This document shows positions 45,889 through 55,019 of a DNA stretch of 64,000 nucleotides, in pieces. The first letter of the stretch is position 1. Each line of letters opens with the position of its first letter. The notes below the pieces were generated by a model. The model made no database searches. It had not been told where the DNA came from and was given only the letters and a program-made list of their open reading frames with translations. The stretch is taken from the NCBI RefSeq assembly GCF_028682395.1, contig NZ_JANHLC010000012.1, positions 108,015 through 172,014 on the forward strand, given 5' to 3'. Source of the DNA: Pseudomonas putida. Its GTDB lineage: Bacteria; Pseudomonadota; Gammaproteobacteria; Pseudomonadales; Pseudomonadaceae. The position numbers were made by a program, and so were the translations under genes.

Positions 45889-47172
45889 TCACTCCACAAA
45901 CAGGGTGGCGGGTTGTTCGAGCAGGGCACGAACCGCCTGGATAAACTGCGCGGCGTCCATGCCATCGACCACCCGGTGATCGAAGGAGCTGGAGAGGTTC
46001 ATCATCTTGCGGATCACGATCTGGCCCTTGATCACCACCGGCCGCTCGACAATCCGGTTGACGCCGACAATCGCCACTTCCGGCAGGTTGAGCACCGGTG
46101 TACTGACAATGCCGCCCAGGGCGCCCAGGCTGGTCAAGGTAATGGTCGAACCGGACATTTCCTCACGGCTGGCCTTGCCACTGCGAGCCGCATTGGCCAG
46201 CCGGCTGATTTCCTCGGCGCTGGCCCATAACCCGCGTGCTTCGGCATGGCGTACCACCGGCACCATCAGGCCGGCATCGCCCTGGGTGGCGATCCCGACA
46301 TGCACCGCGCCATGGCGGGTGATGACCTGCGCCTGGTCGTCATACCGGGCATTGATCTGCGGGAAGTCGCGCACGGCCACGACCAGCGCCCGGACCAGAA
46401 ACGGCAGCAGGGTCAGCTTGCCGCGACTGGCGCCCCATTTCTCATTGAGCTGTACGCGTAGTTCTTCCAGCGCCGTGACGTCGACTTCTTCGACGTAACT
46501 GAAATGCGCTGCCTGACGGGTCGCCTCCTGCATCCTCTGGGCAATCTTGCGACGCAGGCCGATCACCGGGATAGCCTGTTCATCGTGGCGTTCGCCATAG
46601 CCAGAAGTGTGCGCACTGCGGGACTGGCCTTGCTGCAGATACGCATCGAGGTCGTCATGCAGGATCCGCCCGGCCGGGCCACTGCCCTGGACCAGGCGTA
46701 ATTGAATACCGGCATCCAGAGCGCGCTTGCGCACGGCAGGCGAGGCGAGAGGGCGTTCATCCGCGGTACGCGCGACCGGCGCAACGGCCGGCCGTGGCGC
46801 CGGCGTCGCCGTCGTGTCGGGCTTGGCCTTCTCTACCTGGGCGGCAGGATTGATGGGCGGCGCCGTCGCTTTCTCCGCGGCGGCTGGCTTGAGCGTCGGT
46901 GCGCTAGCGCTTTCTTTCAGATTGCCGGCGCCTTCGACTTCGATACGGATCAGCTCGCTGCCGACCGCCATGACTTCTCCGGGCTGGCCGCCCAGCGCAA
47001 TCACTTTGCCGTGCACAGGGGAGGGAATATCGACCATGGCCTTGTCGGTCATGACATCGGCCAGCACCTGATCCTCGACAACCAGGTCACCGACCTTGAC
47101 GTGCCAGACCGACAGTTCAACTTCGGCAATGCCTTCGCCAATGTCCGGCATCTTGATAACGTGCGTGCCCAT
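45889..47172 (-). CDS. bkdB: Branched-chain ketoacid dehydrogenase E2 (acyltransferase)
   Basis: A 427-residue protein with an N-terminal lipoyl domain with lysine K44 (VMTDKAMVDI), an Ala/Pro-rich linker, an E3-binding domain (SPAVRKRALDAGIQL) and an acyltransferase domain ending in the catalytic FDHRVVDGMDAA. It transfers the branched acyl group to CoA. It abuts bkdA2 and lpdV. Confidence 0.95.
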   Translation of the reverse strand: MGTHVIKMPDIGEGIAEVELSVWHVKVGDLVVEDQVLADVMTDKAMVDIPSPVHGKVIALGGQPGEVMAVGSELIRIEVEGAGNLKESASAPTLKPAAAEKATAPPINPAAQVEKAKPDTTATPAPRPAVAPVARTADERPLASPAVRKRALDAGIQLRLVQGSGPAGRILHDDLDAYLQQGQSRSAHTSGYGERHDEQAIPVIGLRRKIAQRMQEATRQAAHFSYVEEVDVTALEELRVQLNEKWGASRGKLTLLPFLVRALVVAVRDFPQINARYDDQAQVITRHGAVHVGIATQGDAGLMVPVVRHAEARGLWASAEEISRLANAARSGKASREEMSGSTITLTSLGALGGIVSTPVLNLPEVAIVGVNRIVERPVVIKGQIVIRKMMNLSSSFDHRVVDGMDAAQFIQAVRALLEQPATLFVE

Positions 47173-48231
47173 TCAGACCTCCATAACCCGTTGCAAAGCC
47201 GCACCCACGCGGGTCGGACCAGGGAAATATGCCCACTCCTGGGCATGGGGATACGGAGTGTCCCAACCCGTGACACGTTCGATGGGCGCTTCCAGGTAGT
47301 GGAAACAGTGCTCCTGCACCAGGGCCACTAACTCGGCGCCGAAGCCGCAGGTGCGGGTGGCTTCGTGCACGACCACGCAGCGCCGGGTTTTCTTCACCGA
47401 ATTGACGATGGCCTCCAGGTCCAGTGGCCACAGGCTGCGCAAGTCGATGACTTCGGCATCGATGCCGGTCTCTTCGGCGGCGACCTGGGAGACATAGACT
47501 GTGGTGCCGTAGGTCAGCACCGTGACCGCGCTGCCCGGACGGGCGATGGCCGCCACATCCAACGGCACCTTGTAGTAACCCTCGGGGACGGCGCTGGCCG
47601 GGTGTTTCGACCAGGGCGTGACCGGGCGATCGTGATGGCCATCGAACGGGCCGTTGTACAGGCGCTTGGGTTCGAGAAAGATCACCGGATCATCGTTTTC
47701 GATGGAGGCAATCAGCAGCCCCTTGGCGTCATAGGGATTGGATGGCATGACCGTGCGCAGCCCGCAGACCTGGGTAAACATCGCCTCGGGGCTCTGGCTA
47801 TGGGTCTGGCCGCCATAGATGCCACCGCCGCAGGGCATGCGCAGGGTCATCGGCGCGGTGAAATCACCGGCCGAGCGATAGCGCAGGCGCGCGGCTTCGG
47901 AGACGATCTGGTCGGACGCCGGATAGAAATAGTCGGCGAACTGGATCTCGGCCACCGGCCGCAACCCGTAGGCCCCCATGCCCACGGCAACGCCGACGAT
48001 ACCGCTTTCGGAAATCGGCGCATCGAAGACCCGCGACGTGCCGTACTTGGCCTGCAGGCCTTCGGTGCAACGAAACACGCCGCCGAAGTAGCCGACGTCC
48101 TGACCGAAGACCACCACGTTGTCGTCGCGCTCGAGCATGACATCCATGGCGGAGCGCAGGGCCTGGATCATGGTCATGGTGGTCGTGGTCATGGCGGTGT
48201 CCAACTGGATGGAAGTGTTGTGATCGTTCAT
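47173..48231 (-). CDS. bkdA2: Branched-chain ketoacid dehydrogenase E1 beta subunit
   Basis: A 352-residue beta subunit. Diagnostic stretches are IQALRSAMDVMLERDDNVVVFGQDVGYFGG and HEATRTCGFGAE. With BkdA1 it decarboxylates valine-, leucine- and isoleucine-derived ketoacids. It starts directly after bkdA1. An ATG about 13 codons downstream is possible. Confidence 0.95.
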   Translation of the reverse strand: MNDHNTSIQLDTAMTTTTMTMIQALRSAMDVMLERDDNVVVFGQDVGYFGGVFRCTEGLQAKYGTSRVFDAPISESGIVGVAVGMGAYGLRPVAEIQFADYFYPASDQIVSEAARLRYRSAGDFTAPMTLRMPCGGGIYGGQTHSQSPEAMFTQVCGLRTVMPSNPYDAKGLLIASIENDDPVIFLEPKRLYNGPFDGHHDRPVTPWSKHPASAVPEGYYKVPLDVAAIARPGSAVTVLTYGTTVYVSQVAAEETGIDAEVIDLRSLWPLDLEAIVNSVKKTRRCVVVHEATRTCGFGAELVALVQEHCFHYLEAPIERVTGWDTPYPHAQEWAYFPGPTRVGAALQRVMEV

Positions 48232-48232
48232 G

Positions 48233-49465
48233 TCAGATCCCCAGTTGCTGGCGTTGGCGAATCAGGTGCTGTGGCATGTCCTTGTAGACATCCTCGAAGA
48301 TCGTCGCGGCGCTGGGTATTTGTCCGCCCGCCAGGGTGCCGAAGGTTTCGGCTTCCTTCTGGGCGGTAATGATCTGTGCCTCCAGTTCGGCACTGACGCT
48401 GGCGTGCTCCTCTTCAGACCATTGGCCAATGTGGATCAGGTGCTGCTTGAGGCGGGCAATCGGATCGCCCAGGGGGAAATGGCTCCAGTCATCGGCCGGG
48501 CGGTACTTGGACGGGTCGTCGGAGGTGGAGTGCGGGCCCGCGCGGTAGGTGACCCATTCAATCAGGGTCGGCCCCAGATTGCGCCGGGCCCGTTCGGCGG
48601 CCCAGGCAGATGCGGCATAGACCGCGACAAAGTCATTGCCGTCGACGCGCAGCGAAGCGATCCCGCAACCGACGCCGCGTCCGGCAAAGGTCGTGGCTTC
48701 GCCGCCGGCGATGGCCTGGAACGTCGAGATCGCCCACTGGTTGTTGACGACATTGAGGATCACCGGTGCGCGATAGACGTGAGCGAAGGTGAGGGCGGTG
48801 TGAAAGTCCGATTCGGCGGTGGCGCCATCGCCGATCCAGGCCGAGGCAATCTTGGTATCGCCCTTGATCGCCGAGGCCATGCCCCAGCCCACGCCCTGGA
48901 CAAACTGGGTGGCCAGGTTGCCGGAGATACTGAAGAAACCCGATTCGCGCACCGAATACATGATGGGCAACTGCCGCCCTTTGAGCGGGTCGCGTTCGTT
49001 GGACAGCAGTTGGCAGATCAGGTCCACCAGCGGCACTTCCCGGGCCATGAGAATGCTCTGCTGGCGGTAGGTCGGGAAGCACATGTCGGTGATGTTCAGG
49101 GCCAGGGCCTGGGCACTGCCAATGGCTTCTTCGCCCAGGCTCTGCATATAGAAGGACATCTTTTTCTGACGCTGGGCGACCACCATGCGGTTATCGAAAA
49201 TCCGTGTCTTGAGCATGGCGCGCATGCCTTTGCGCAGAATCTCGACGCTCACCCCCTCAGCCCAGGGGCCGAGCGCCTGGCCTTGGTCGTCAAGCACGCG
49301 AATCAGGCCTTTGGCCAGGTCGGCGGTGTCGGCGGGTTCGACATCGATGGGTGGCTTGCGCACCAGACCGGCGTCGGTCAGGCGCAGGTAGCTGAAATCG
49401 GTCTTGCAACCAGGGCGTCCCGAGGGTTCAGGAACGTGCAGGCGCAGCGGTTCATAGTCGTTCAT
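48233..49465 (-). CDS. bkdA1: Branched-chain ketoacid dehydrogenase E1 alpha subunit
   Basis: A 410-residue thiamine-diphosphate enzyme with the GDGATAES-x-FH...NNQWAIST cofactor motif and a phosphorylation-loop-like YRAGPHSTSDDPSKYR. The start MNDYEPLRLH equals that of P. putida BkdA1; the longer frame has no family support. It is first in bkdA1-bkdA2-bkdB-lpdV and divergent from bkdR. Confidence 0.95.
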   Translation of the reverse strand: MNDYEPLRLHVPEPSGRPGCKTDFSYLRLTDAGLVRKPPIDVEPADTADLAKGLIRVLDDQGQALGPWAEGVSVEILRKGMRAMLKTRIFDNRMVVAQRQKKMSFYMQSLGEEAIGSAQALALNITDMCFPTYRQQSILMAREVPLVDLICQLLSNERDPLKGRQLPIMYSVRESGFFSISGNLATQFVQGVGWGMASAIKGDTKIASAWIGDGATAESDFHTALTFAHVYRAPVILNVVNNQWAISTFQAIAGGEATTFAGRGVGCGIASLRVDGNDFVAVYAASAWAAERARRNLGPTLIEWVTYRAGPHSTSDDPSKYRPADDWSHFPLGDPIARLKQHLIHIGQWSEEEHASVSAELEAQIITAQKEAETFGTLAGGQIPSAATIFEDVYKDMPQHLIRQRQQLGI

Positions 49466-49676
49466 GGCTTTCTCTACGCTCGATCTTGTCGATATTTTTG
49501 TTGGGCGCGATAGCGTCTTGAAGCGTGGGACAGCGTTGATCATCCATGGATCAACTGTAGTCCCTGGCTAAATCATATTCCTGAGCCCAAAGAATATTTC
49601 TCTCAACTTCGTTGCCAGGACGCCTGTTTGAGGACAATCTCTCTGCATAAGGACAAAAAACAGGTGGTTTTATCTC

Positions 49677-50165
49677 ATGGCCAAACTTGATCGAACGGAC
49701 ATCGGCATCCTCAATAGCCTGCAGGAGAACGCCCGTATCACCAACGCCGACCTGGCACGCTCGGTAAACCTGTCGCCCACCCCGTGTTTCAACCGGGTCA
49801 AGGCCATGGAAGAACAAGGTCTGATACGCCAGCAAGTCACGTTGCTGGCGCCGGAGTTGCTGGGGTTACACGTCAATGTGTTTATCCATGTCAGCCTGGA
49901 GAAGCAGGTCGAGGAAGCCTTGCAGCATTTTGAACAGGCCATTGCCGATCGCCCGGAGGTGATGGAGTGCTACCTGATGGCTGGCGATCCGGACTACCTG
50001 ATCCGGGTACTGGTGCCGACTATCCAGGCGCTGGAGCGCTTTATGATGGACTTCCTGACCAAAGTCCCGGGCGTGGCCAATATCCGCTCCAGCTTTGCGC
50101 TCAAGCAGGTGCGTTATAAAACCGCATTGCCCTTGCCGCCTAATGGTTTGACGCTGCCCGTGTAA
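49677..50165 (+). CDS. bkdR: Lrp/AsnC-family activator of the bkd operon
   Basis: A 162-residue regulator with an N-terminal HTH (LDRTDIGILNSLQENARITNADLARSV) and a C-terminal RAM domain (VMECYLMAGDPDYLIRV). It is highly similar to P. putida BkdR, which senses branched-chain amino acids. It is divergent from bkdA1 across a 211-bp region that should hold its binding sites. Confidence 0.93.
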   Translation: MAKLDRTDIGILNSLQENARITNADLARSVNLSPTPCFNRVKAMEEQGLIRQQVTLLAPELLGLHVNVFIHVSLEKQVEEALQHFEQAIADRPEVMECYLMAGDPDYLIRVLVPTIQALERFMMDFLTKVPGVANIRSSFALKQVRYKTALPLPPNGLTLPV

Positions 50166-50294
50166 ACATTTGCCTGGACTTGTATCAAAAAAAGCACAGC
50201 CGACTACTTTTGGTAAAAGACCAAAGCGTGCCAGATAGGCTTGGAGGGGGGAGAAGTGTGATCGTGCGTCTGGGTAAAAACTCAGGAAAAAGCT

Positions 50295-51938
50295 ATGCCT
50301 AGTTGTATTCAAAACACACCGTCCACTTCTTTCAGCACGAGCGAGGCAGATGCCTTTAAGCATGCCGCGCACTTTAAAGGATCCGTTGGCCCTGCCCGAC
50401 TAGGCGGTATTTTATGTTCTTCCGTTAAGGTGGGCCACTTAGTAAGAAAGGGTTTTTCCTTCAAAAAAACGAGTAACTCATCAGTCAACGTCCAGCTAGG
50501 GCAAAAAGTCCTGGCCAAGCGCTGTGATCGCACCAGCGAAATAATATCGGATTCACTCAATGGTACTTGGGGGGGGCGAGTACTGGAACTTTCGGGTTCT
50601 TCTCAGCAATTACTACACGGGTACGCGCAGAAAAATGGTGATTGGACTCTTATCCCCAGCTGTTTTTGGGTCGCGCAGCATGCCAACAGCTTCCGTATAA
50701 TAAAAGGGGAAGCAGCCCGAAAAACAGCAGCAGAGTTGACCGAAACTCTCAAAGCACATCAACCCAATGTTCTGGCTAACCCCTGCGGCGTCAGGGTCGG
50801 ATTGGTCGAGTGGTTGGGGAGCCGTGACCTGGAAATAGACTGTTCAGCCAGTGAAGCAGCACAACTGATTCAAATGCCTCAAGAAAGTCTGGTGCCTCCA
50901 AGTGAGCATAATGCGCACACGCCAGCGTCTGCTCCTTGGCCTGGGGGCGTAGTGCCTGCGCAGGTTGGCCTTCTTGACAGAATGATGAGAGAAGTGTTCC
51001 AAAGCGATAGCGAGGGTTACAGGGTCATCACCTTTTATGGCAAAGCCCCCCAGGCGCCCAAAGGTGCGCAACCGCAACATACCATTGCCATCTGGCCGGG
51101 AAATCTGAAAAAAAACTCGCCAATCAGCCTGTTCGATCCAGCGTTTGGTGAATTCCAGTTCATCGACCAGCGAAAGTTCATCGAATGGTTTGAGTGGCTG
51201 TTCTCCCAACTGGCCGGTTATGAGAAACGTTACAATGCGTTTGATATTAGCGTTGTTCGTCAAGCGAGCAACCCCTCTAAAGCCCGCAGCCTCAGTGAGC
51301 GGTTATTTGGCACACTGAGGAGCGTCGGCGGGGAAGTATCACTTGATTTGTCCGACGTGTCGCATCACTTGCTCAAATATTCATCTGGTGGCGATTGGGG
51401 GTTTGGGCCTTGTGGATTTTGGGTCGCACATCATTTTGAATCCGGCCGGATTGATTCCTCATCCCGAGAAACTGGAGCCGCCTGGGTTAATGCGTTCAAG
51501 GCAAATCTATGGGGAGTTGGGGGAGGTAAAGTATCGCTCGGAGCATTACTGGAAAAGCATGGCCTTGAAAAAAAGCGCGCTCCCCAGAAGCCTATCCTTA
51601 GCGGTTACTCGCTGCTGGAGGAGGTGTTTAATAGCGACATCGACGAATATAAACTTTTCACACTCCATGGCAGAGCCAGCCCTGGTCCCGGTGGTGCAAT
51701 AAGAACTCATACCATTGCAACATGGTGGGAGATCAAGGGAGAGGGATCGCTTATCTGTCTGTTCGATCCCGCGCATGGCGAAATACAGTTCACTGATAGA
51801 AAGCAATTCTCCAACTGGTTTAAACAGCAGTTTTGGCCCATCTCCGGCTATCAAGACAGCTATAAGCGCGGGAGGATGACAGTCCGTCGTATTCACACGT
51901 CAGACGCTTATAACTATGAACTACCTAGGCGGGACTAA
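50295..51938 (+). CDS. Two-domain C58-like cysteine protease, effector/toxin candidate
   Basis: A 547-residue protein with two related protease-like domains in tandem. Domain 1 has W92GGRVLELS, C123 (PSCFWVAQHAN), H262 (QHTIAIW) and D281 (LFDPAFGEFQF). Domain 2 has GGEVSLDLS (345-353), C373 (GPCGFWVAHH), H472 (THTIATW) and D491 (LFDPAHGEIQF). His-Asp spacing is 19 in both, and 16 in the array paralogs. The end KQQFWPISGY matches EEQFWPRSHY of the paralogs, so they share ancestry. There is no signal peptide. AT-richer than neighbours; AGGAAA ribosome-binding site. It converges with a tnpS-like integrase, 17 bp apart. Which cysteine is the nucleophile is an inference. Confidence 0.68.
   Translation: MPSCIQNTPSTSFSTSEADAFKHAAHFKGSVGPARLGGILCSSVKVGHLVRKGFSFKKTSNSSVNVQLGQKVLAKRCDRTSEIISDSLNGTWGGRVLELSGSSQQLLHGYAQKNGDWTLIPSCFWVAQHANSFRIIKGEAARKTAAELTETLKAHQPNVLANPCGVRVGLVEWLGSRDLEIDCSASEAAQLIQMPQESLVPPSEHNAHTPASAPWPGGVVPAQVGLLDRMMREVFQSDSEGYRVITFYGKAPQAPKGAQPQHTIAIWPGNLKKNSPISLFDPAFGEFQFIDQRKFIEWFEWLFSQLAGYEKRYNAFDISVVRQASNPSKARSLSERLFGTLRSVGGEVSLDLSDVSHHLLKYSSGGDWGFGPCGFWVAHHFESGRIDSSSRETGAAWVNAFKANLWGVGGGKVSLGALLEKHGLEKKRAPQKPILSGYSLLEEVFNSDIDEYKLFTLHGRASPGPGGAIRTHTIATWWEIKGEGSLICLFDPAHGEIQFTDRKQFSNWFKQQFWPISGYQDSYKRGRMTVRRIHTSDAYNYELPRRD
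50569..50576 (+). repeat. G8 homopolymer in the two-domain protease gene
   Basis: Eight G bases at codons 92-94, before both active sites. Slippage would truncate the whole protein early. Confidence 0.9.
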
Positions 51939-51955
51939 GCTCTTTGCTATTCGCC

Positions 51956-52954
51956 TCAGTTCAGCGCTTTGGGTATAAGCGCTAGCCCAGCAAAGGACGC
52001 CGACGCCTCGACATAGCGTAGGGCTGACTTGGCGTCCTTCCAGCCAACATAACTCATCAATGCTTTGATATCCCAACCGTTTGCCGTGGCCCAGGTGGCG
52101 AATCCGCGTCGCAGGGAGTGACTGGTGTACCGCGTCGCATCCACGCCGGCCTGCTCGAAGGTGCGCCGTAACAGCGGGATCAGGCTATTGGCATTAAGCC
52201 CTTCTTCGGCCAGATGCCCCCAGCGGTCCACGCGGCGAAACACCGGGCCATGGGCTATACCGGCGCTGGTGATCCAGGCGCTGTAGGCCTCGACCGGGCA
52301 GAGCTTTTTCAGTGCCGGGGTATGGAAGGTCGTGCCCAGGTTCTGACGATCGCCCTTGCTGCGGGCCAGGTAGAACGTAATCCCCGTACCGGGCTGTGCC
52401 TGGATGTCCTCGACACGCAGACGCGACAGCTCATCGCTGCGAAAGCCCCGCCAGAAACCAATCAGAATCAGTGCGCAGTCACGGCGGCAGCGCAGCACGC
52501 TGGCGTGGTCATGGCGCCCGTAAGCCAGGCGAGCCTGGTCTTCCAGCCAGCGAATGGTTTGTTCCAGATCACGAATCAACAGGGGTGGGGCCTGCTTCTC
52601 CCGAGCGGGATGCACGGCGCGAATGCCTTTGATCATCTGCCGGACGACGGGCGTCTTGGTGGGATCGGGAAATCCCTGGGTGATATGCCATTGAGCCAGC
52701 GCTGCCAGGCGCTGCTTGAGCGTACTGATGCTGTGCTGGTCGGCGTACTCGGCCAGGTAGCGCACGATGCCATCGCCGGTGGCGGGCAGGAAGCCGCCCC
52801 AGGTCACCTCGTAGTGCTCCACGGCCGCGCGATAGCTACGTCGCGTGTTCTCCCGAGTCGCCGCCTGCAAATAGCGGTCGGCCTTATTCATCTGCGCTGC
52901 TTCATGCCAAACGTACTCCAGGAGGGGGCTTGCGGCGGCCATTGGGGCATTCAC
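51956..52954 (-). CDS. tnpS: Tyrosine recombinase, TnpS-like cointegrate resolvase
   Basis: A 332-residue tyrosine recombinase with the full catalytic set: R172 (GFRSDEL), H279 and R282 (SHSLRRGF), W305 and Y314. An N-terminal SAM-like DNA-binding domain precedes it. It is divergent from a KfrA_N-type partner, the exact arrangement of tnpS/tnpT in Tn4651, where the pair resolves cointegrates of a Tn3-family transposon. No tnpA was seen. An ATG four codons later is an alternative start. Confidence 0.75.
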   Translation of the reverse strand: MNAPMAAASPLLEYVWHEAAQMNKADRYLQAATRENTRRSYRAAVEHYEVTWGGFLPATGDGIVRYLAEYADQHSISTLKQRLAALAQWHITQGFPDPTKTPVVRQMIKGIRAVHPAREKQAPPLLIRDLEQTIRWLEDQARLAYGRHDHASVLRCRRDCALILIGFWRGFRSDELSRLRVEDIQAQPGTGITFYLARSKGDRQNLGTTFHTPALKKLCPVEAYSAWITSAGIAHGPVFRRVDRWGHLAEEGLNANSLIPLLRRTFEQAGVDATRYTSHSLRRGFATWATANGWDIKALMSYVGWKDAKSALRYVEASASFAGLALIPKALN

Positions 52955-53070
52955 ATGCGATAACGCTCAATTATTCCATCTTAAAATTAGCGAGTAAATG
53001 CTTTACTTATCGTCAATTTAATATGTAATTACATGGTACGTAATACAGTATGAAATCGACGGAGAATCCT
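52955..53070. other. tnpS/tnpT intergenic region, possible recombination site
   Basis: About 116 AT-rich bp between the divergent pair. It contains a perfect 12-bp palindrome ATGTAATTACAT at about 53022-53033, followed closely by GTACGTAATAC. In Tn4651 the resolution site (rst) lies in this position, so an rst-like core is likely. Confidence 0.5.
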
Positions 53071-54090
53071 ATGGCACGCGGCGGTGTAAACAAGGTCAAT
53101 GTGCAGAAAGCCCGGCAGGCCATACTGGCGCGTGGCGAGCATCCCAGTATCGATGCGGTACGGGTGGAGCTGGGTAATACCGGCTCGAAGACCACGATCC
53201 ATCGCTATCTCAAGGAGCTGGAGGACAGCGCGCAGCCATTGCGTAGCGCCCAGGAAGGGCTTAGCCAGGAACTTGGCGAACTGGTGTCACGCCTGGCCGA
53301 GCGCTTGAAAGAGGAGGGGCAGGAGCAGATCGATCAGGCCCAGATCCGCTTCGATACCCAGCAGCAACACCTGCAAGGGCAGCTATTGGAATGCCAGGCC
53401 GCGCTGCAAACGTTGGAGCAGCAATTCGCGATACAACAGAGCGCCTTGCACAACGAGTCCGCTCAATTGCAGACCAGCCAGGCCACGCTGCAGACCGAAC
53501 TCACGCGCAATGCACGGCTGAGCCAATCCTGCGCGGACCTTGAAGTTCGCCTGAAAGACAAGGACGAGCACATTCAGTCATTGGAAGAAAAGCACCGCCA
53601 TGCCCGTGAAGCGCTGGAACATTACCGAGGCGCAGTGCAGATGCAGCGCGAACAGGAACAACGCCGGCACGAAGGCCAGGTTCAGCAGTTGCAGTTGGAA
53701 CTGCGCCAGTTACAGCAGACACAGATCGTCAAGCAGGATGAATTGACGCAACTCAACCGCGACAATGAACGGCTGCTGACCGAGGCGCGTCAGCAATCCA
53801 GGTTGTACGCGCAGCAGGACGCGAGCATCGAGCGTCTGGCAGCAGAGGCGGGCGGGTTGAAGGCGCAGATTGCCCAGGCGCAGGGTGCCCGGCACGTGAT
53901 GGAGCAAAGAGTGGAAGGGTTGTTGCAGGAGGTTGGTCAATTGACCGGCATGGTCGAGGAGGGGGCTCGCGAAGCGCAGCGATTAAGCCGTGAGTTGCTG
54001 CTGCGCGATCAGGCCCTGGCCGATCAGGTCGAGAAAGCAGAGGCGCTCGCGCGTAGCGCCTCTGCCGCTGAGAGGGAGGATCAGCAGTAG
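53071..54090 (+). CDS. tnpT: TnpT-like cointegrate-resolution protein (KfrA_N plus coiled coil)
   Basis: A 339-residue protein. The N-terminal KfrA-type DNA-binding domain (VNVQKARQAILARGEHPSIDAVR, then GSKTTIHRYLKELE) is followed by a coiled coil of about 250 residues rich in Q, E and L. TnpT of Tn4651 has this architecture and binds the resolution site to help TnpS. The start at MARGGVNK was chosen by family; an upstream in-frame ATG exists. It converges with a small gene at 54081. Confidence 0.75.
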   Translation: MARGGVNKVNVQKARQAILARGEHPSIDAVRVELGNTGSKTTIHRYLKELEDSAQPLRSAQEGLSQELGELVSRLAERLKEEGQEQIDQAQIRFDTQQQHLQGQLLECQAALQTLEQQFAIQQSALHNESAQLQTSQATLQTELTRNARLSQSCADLEVRLKDKDEHIQSLEEKHRHAREALEHYRGAVQMQREQEQRRHEGQVQQLQLELRQLQQTQIVKQDELTQLNRDNERLLTEARQQSRLYAQQDASIERLAAEAGGLKAQIAQAQGARHVMEQRVEGLLQEVGQLTGMVEEGAREAQRLSRELLLRDQALADQVEKAEALARSASAAEREDQQ

Positions 54091-54410
54091 CTGTCAATCA
54101 CCCGGATGCCAGACTGGTCTCGTGCTGCCGGCCATTCACGTTGCAGGGTCTGCAGCACCCGGCCGATGAAGTCCTTGTCGGCGGCGGCCTTCTTGCCGAC
54201 ATAGCCGTGGCCCCGGCGGTACATTTTCAACCGAGCCCGCATCTGCGGATGCTTCTGGCTGAAGTCCTCTTCCGCGGCACAGGGCGACAGGCAATCGATG
54301 TGGACCTTGCCCGAATCACAGACCCAAAGGATATGGCTGTCGTGGCTATCTTTGTGCGATGCGAACAGTTCAGCCATTTCGTTGATAGTAGGTTGATTAT
54401 TCAAATTCAT
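54081..54410 (-). CDS. Conserved hypothetical protein, 109 residues
   Basis: The start MNLNNQPTINEMAEL follows AAGGAG at good distance. The N-terminal part (ELFASHKDSHDSHILWVCDSGKVHID) looks globular, and the C-terminal half is basic (MRARLKMYRRGHGYVGKKAAAD). I do not recognise it. It overlaps tnpT convergently by 10 bases and a small upstream ORF by 14, and may belong to the mobile element. Confidence 0.6.
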   Translation of the reverse strand: MNLNNQPTINEMAELFASHKDSHDSHILWVCDSGKVHIDCLSPCAAEEDFSQKHPQMRARLKMYRRGHGYVGKKAAADKDFIGRVLQTLQREWPAARDQSGIRVIDSYC

Positions 54411-54552
54411 TTCCAAGCTCCTTGACCACTCGTTGAACTGTCTTTTCGATTCGCTCAAGCACGTCGCCAAATCGGCCAGTGATGCATGGCCCTACAAATG
54501 GGACGGCAGGTGCTGTCGACGGGATGCATAGACGTCCCTGAACCTGGACCAT
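54397..54552 (-). CDS. Small hypothetical protein, 51 residues
   Basis: ATG at 54552 opens a 51-codon frame ending FGDVLERIEKTVQRVVKELGNEFE, an amphipathic helix. Its stop overlaps the start of the next gene by 14 bases, as in translational coupling. The frame is open further up without a clear start. It is too short for confident calling. Confidence 0.4.
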   Translation of the reverse strand: MVQVQGRLCIPSTAPAVPFVGPCITGRFGDVLERIEKTVQRVVKELGNEFE

Positions 54553-54980
54553 GTAGCCTGCTGGAAAGCCAGCTACATATTCACGTTGAAAAGCAGAGGA
54601 GGGGTGGCGAAGACCGGAATAACGCAGGTAAACCCAAAAAATCAGTCCCGTGCATCATAAGGTCGTTTCGCCAGCGCCTCGTCCGGTCTCGACGATTTTG
54701 CCAGGTCAGTTTCATCAATCTGCCTTATGAGCAGTACATATCCGGGAAACGCTCGCGGCTGTTCGAACATTCCCACAACACCGTTGCCAATGCTCCCGAT
54801 GGGGGAGACGGCCTCATAATGCAATTACGAAATGGCGCCGTCAACGGCTTTGTAGTGTTTTTTTATAGGCACTACATTTGCGCTTTTACTTCGCTGGATT
54901 CTATCGAGGGAGCAGTGGGGGAGGCTCGGGGAAAGCCCTTGAACAACGGACTAATGGTCGGCCGTTCAAGGTGAACCGCG
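54553..54980. other. Region with only weak ORFs
   Basis: Apart from a plus frame (54486-54974) with no recognisable content and a short minus frame (54642-54824) beginning at TTG, I see no gene. It marks the right edge of the second accessory island. Confidence 0.5.
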
Positions 54981-55010
54981 CTCGGGATGCCCTGCACCGG
55001 GCATCCCGAG
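54981..55010 (-). terminator. Terminator of the polyamine-type cluster
   Basis: A perfect 12-bp stem, CTCGGGATGCCC (54981-54992) / GGGCATCCCGAG (54999-55010), with a 6-nt loop lies 10 bp after the stop of the porin gene. The T tail is poor. Confidence 0.65.
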
Positions 55011-55019
55011 GGTGGGGGG

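Noticed and set aside
51956..54090. Prophage integrase with phage regulator
   Set aside because: No phage genes are nearby, and the divergent KfrA_N coiled-coil partner fits Tn4651 tnpS/tnpT better.
54486..54974. 162-codon plus-strand ORF
   Set aside because: It has no recognisable domain and no clear ribosome-binding site, and it overlaps the more plausible small minus-strand gene.
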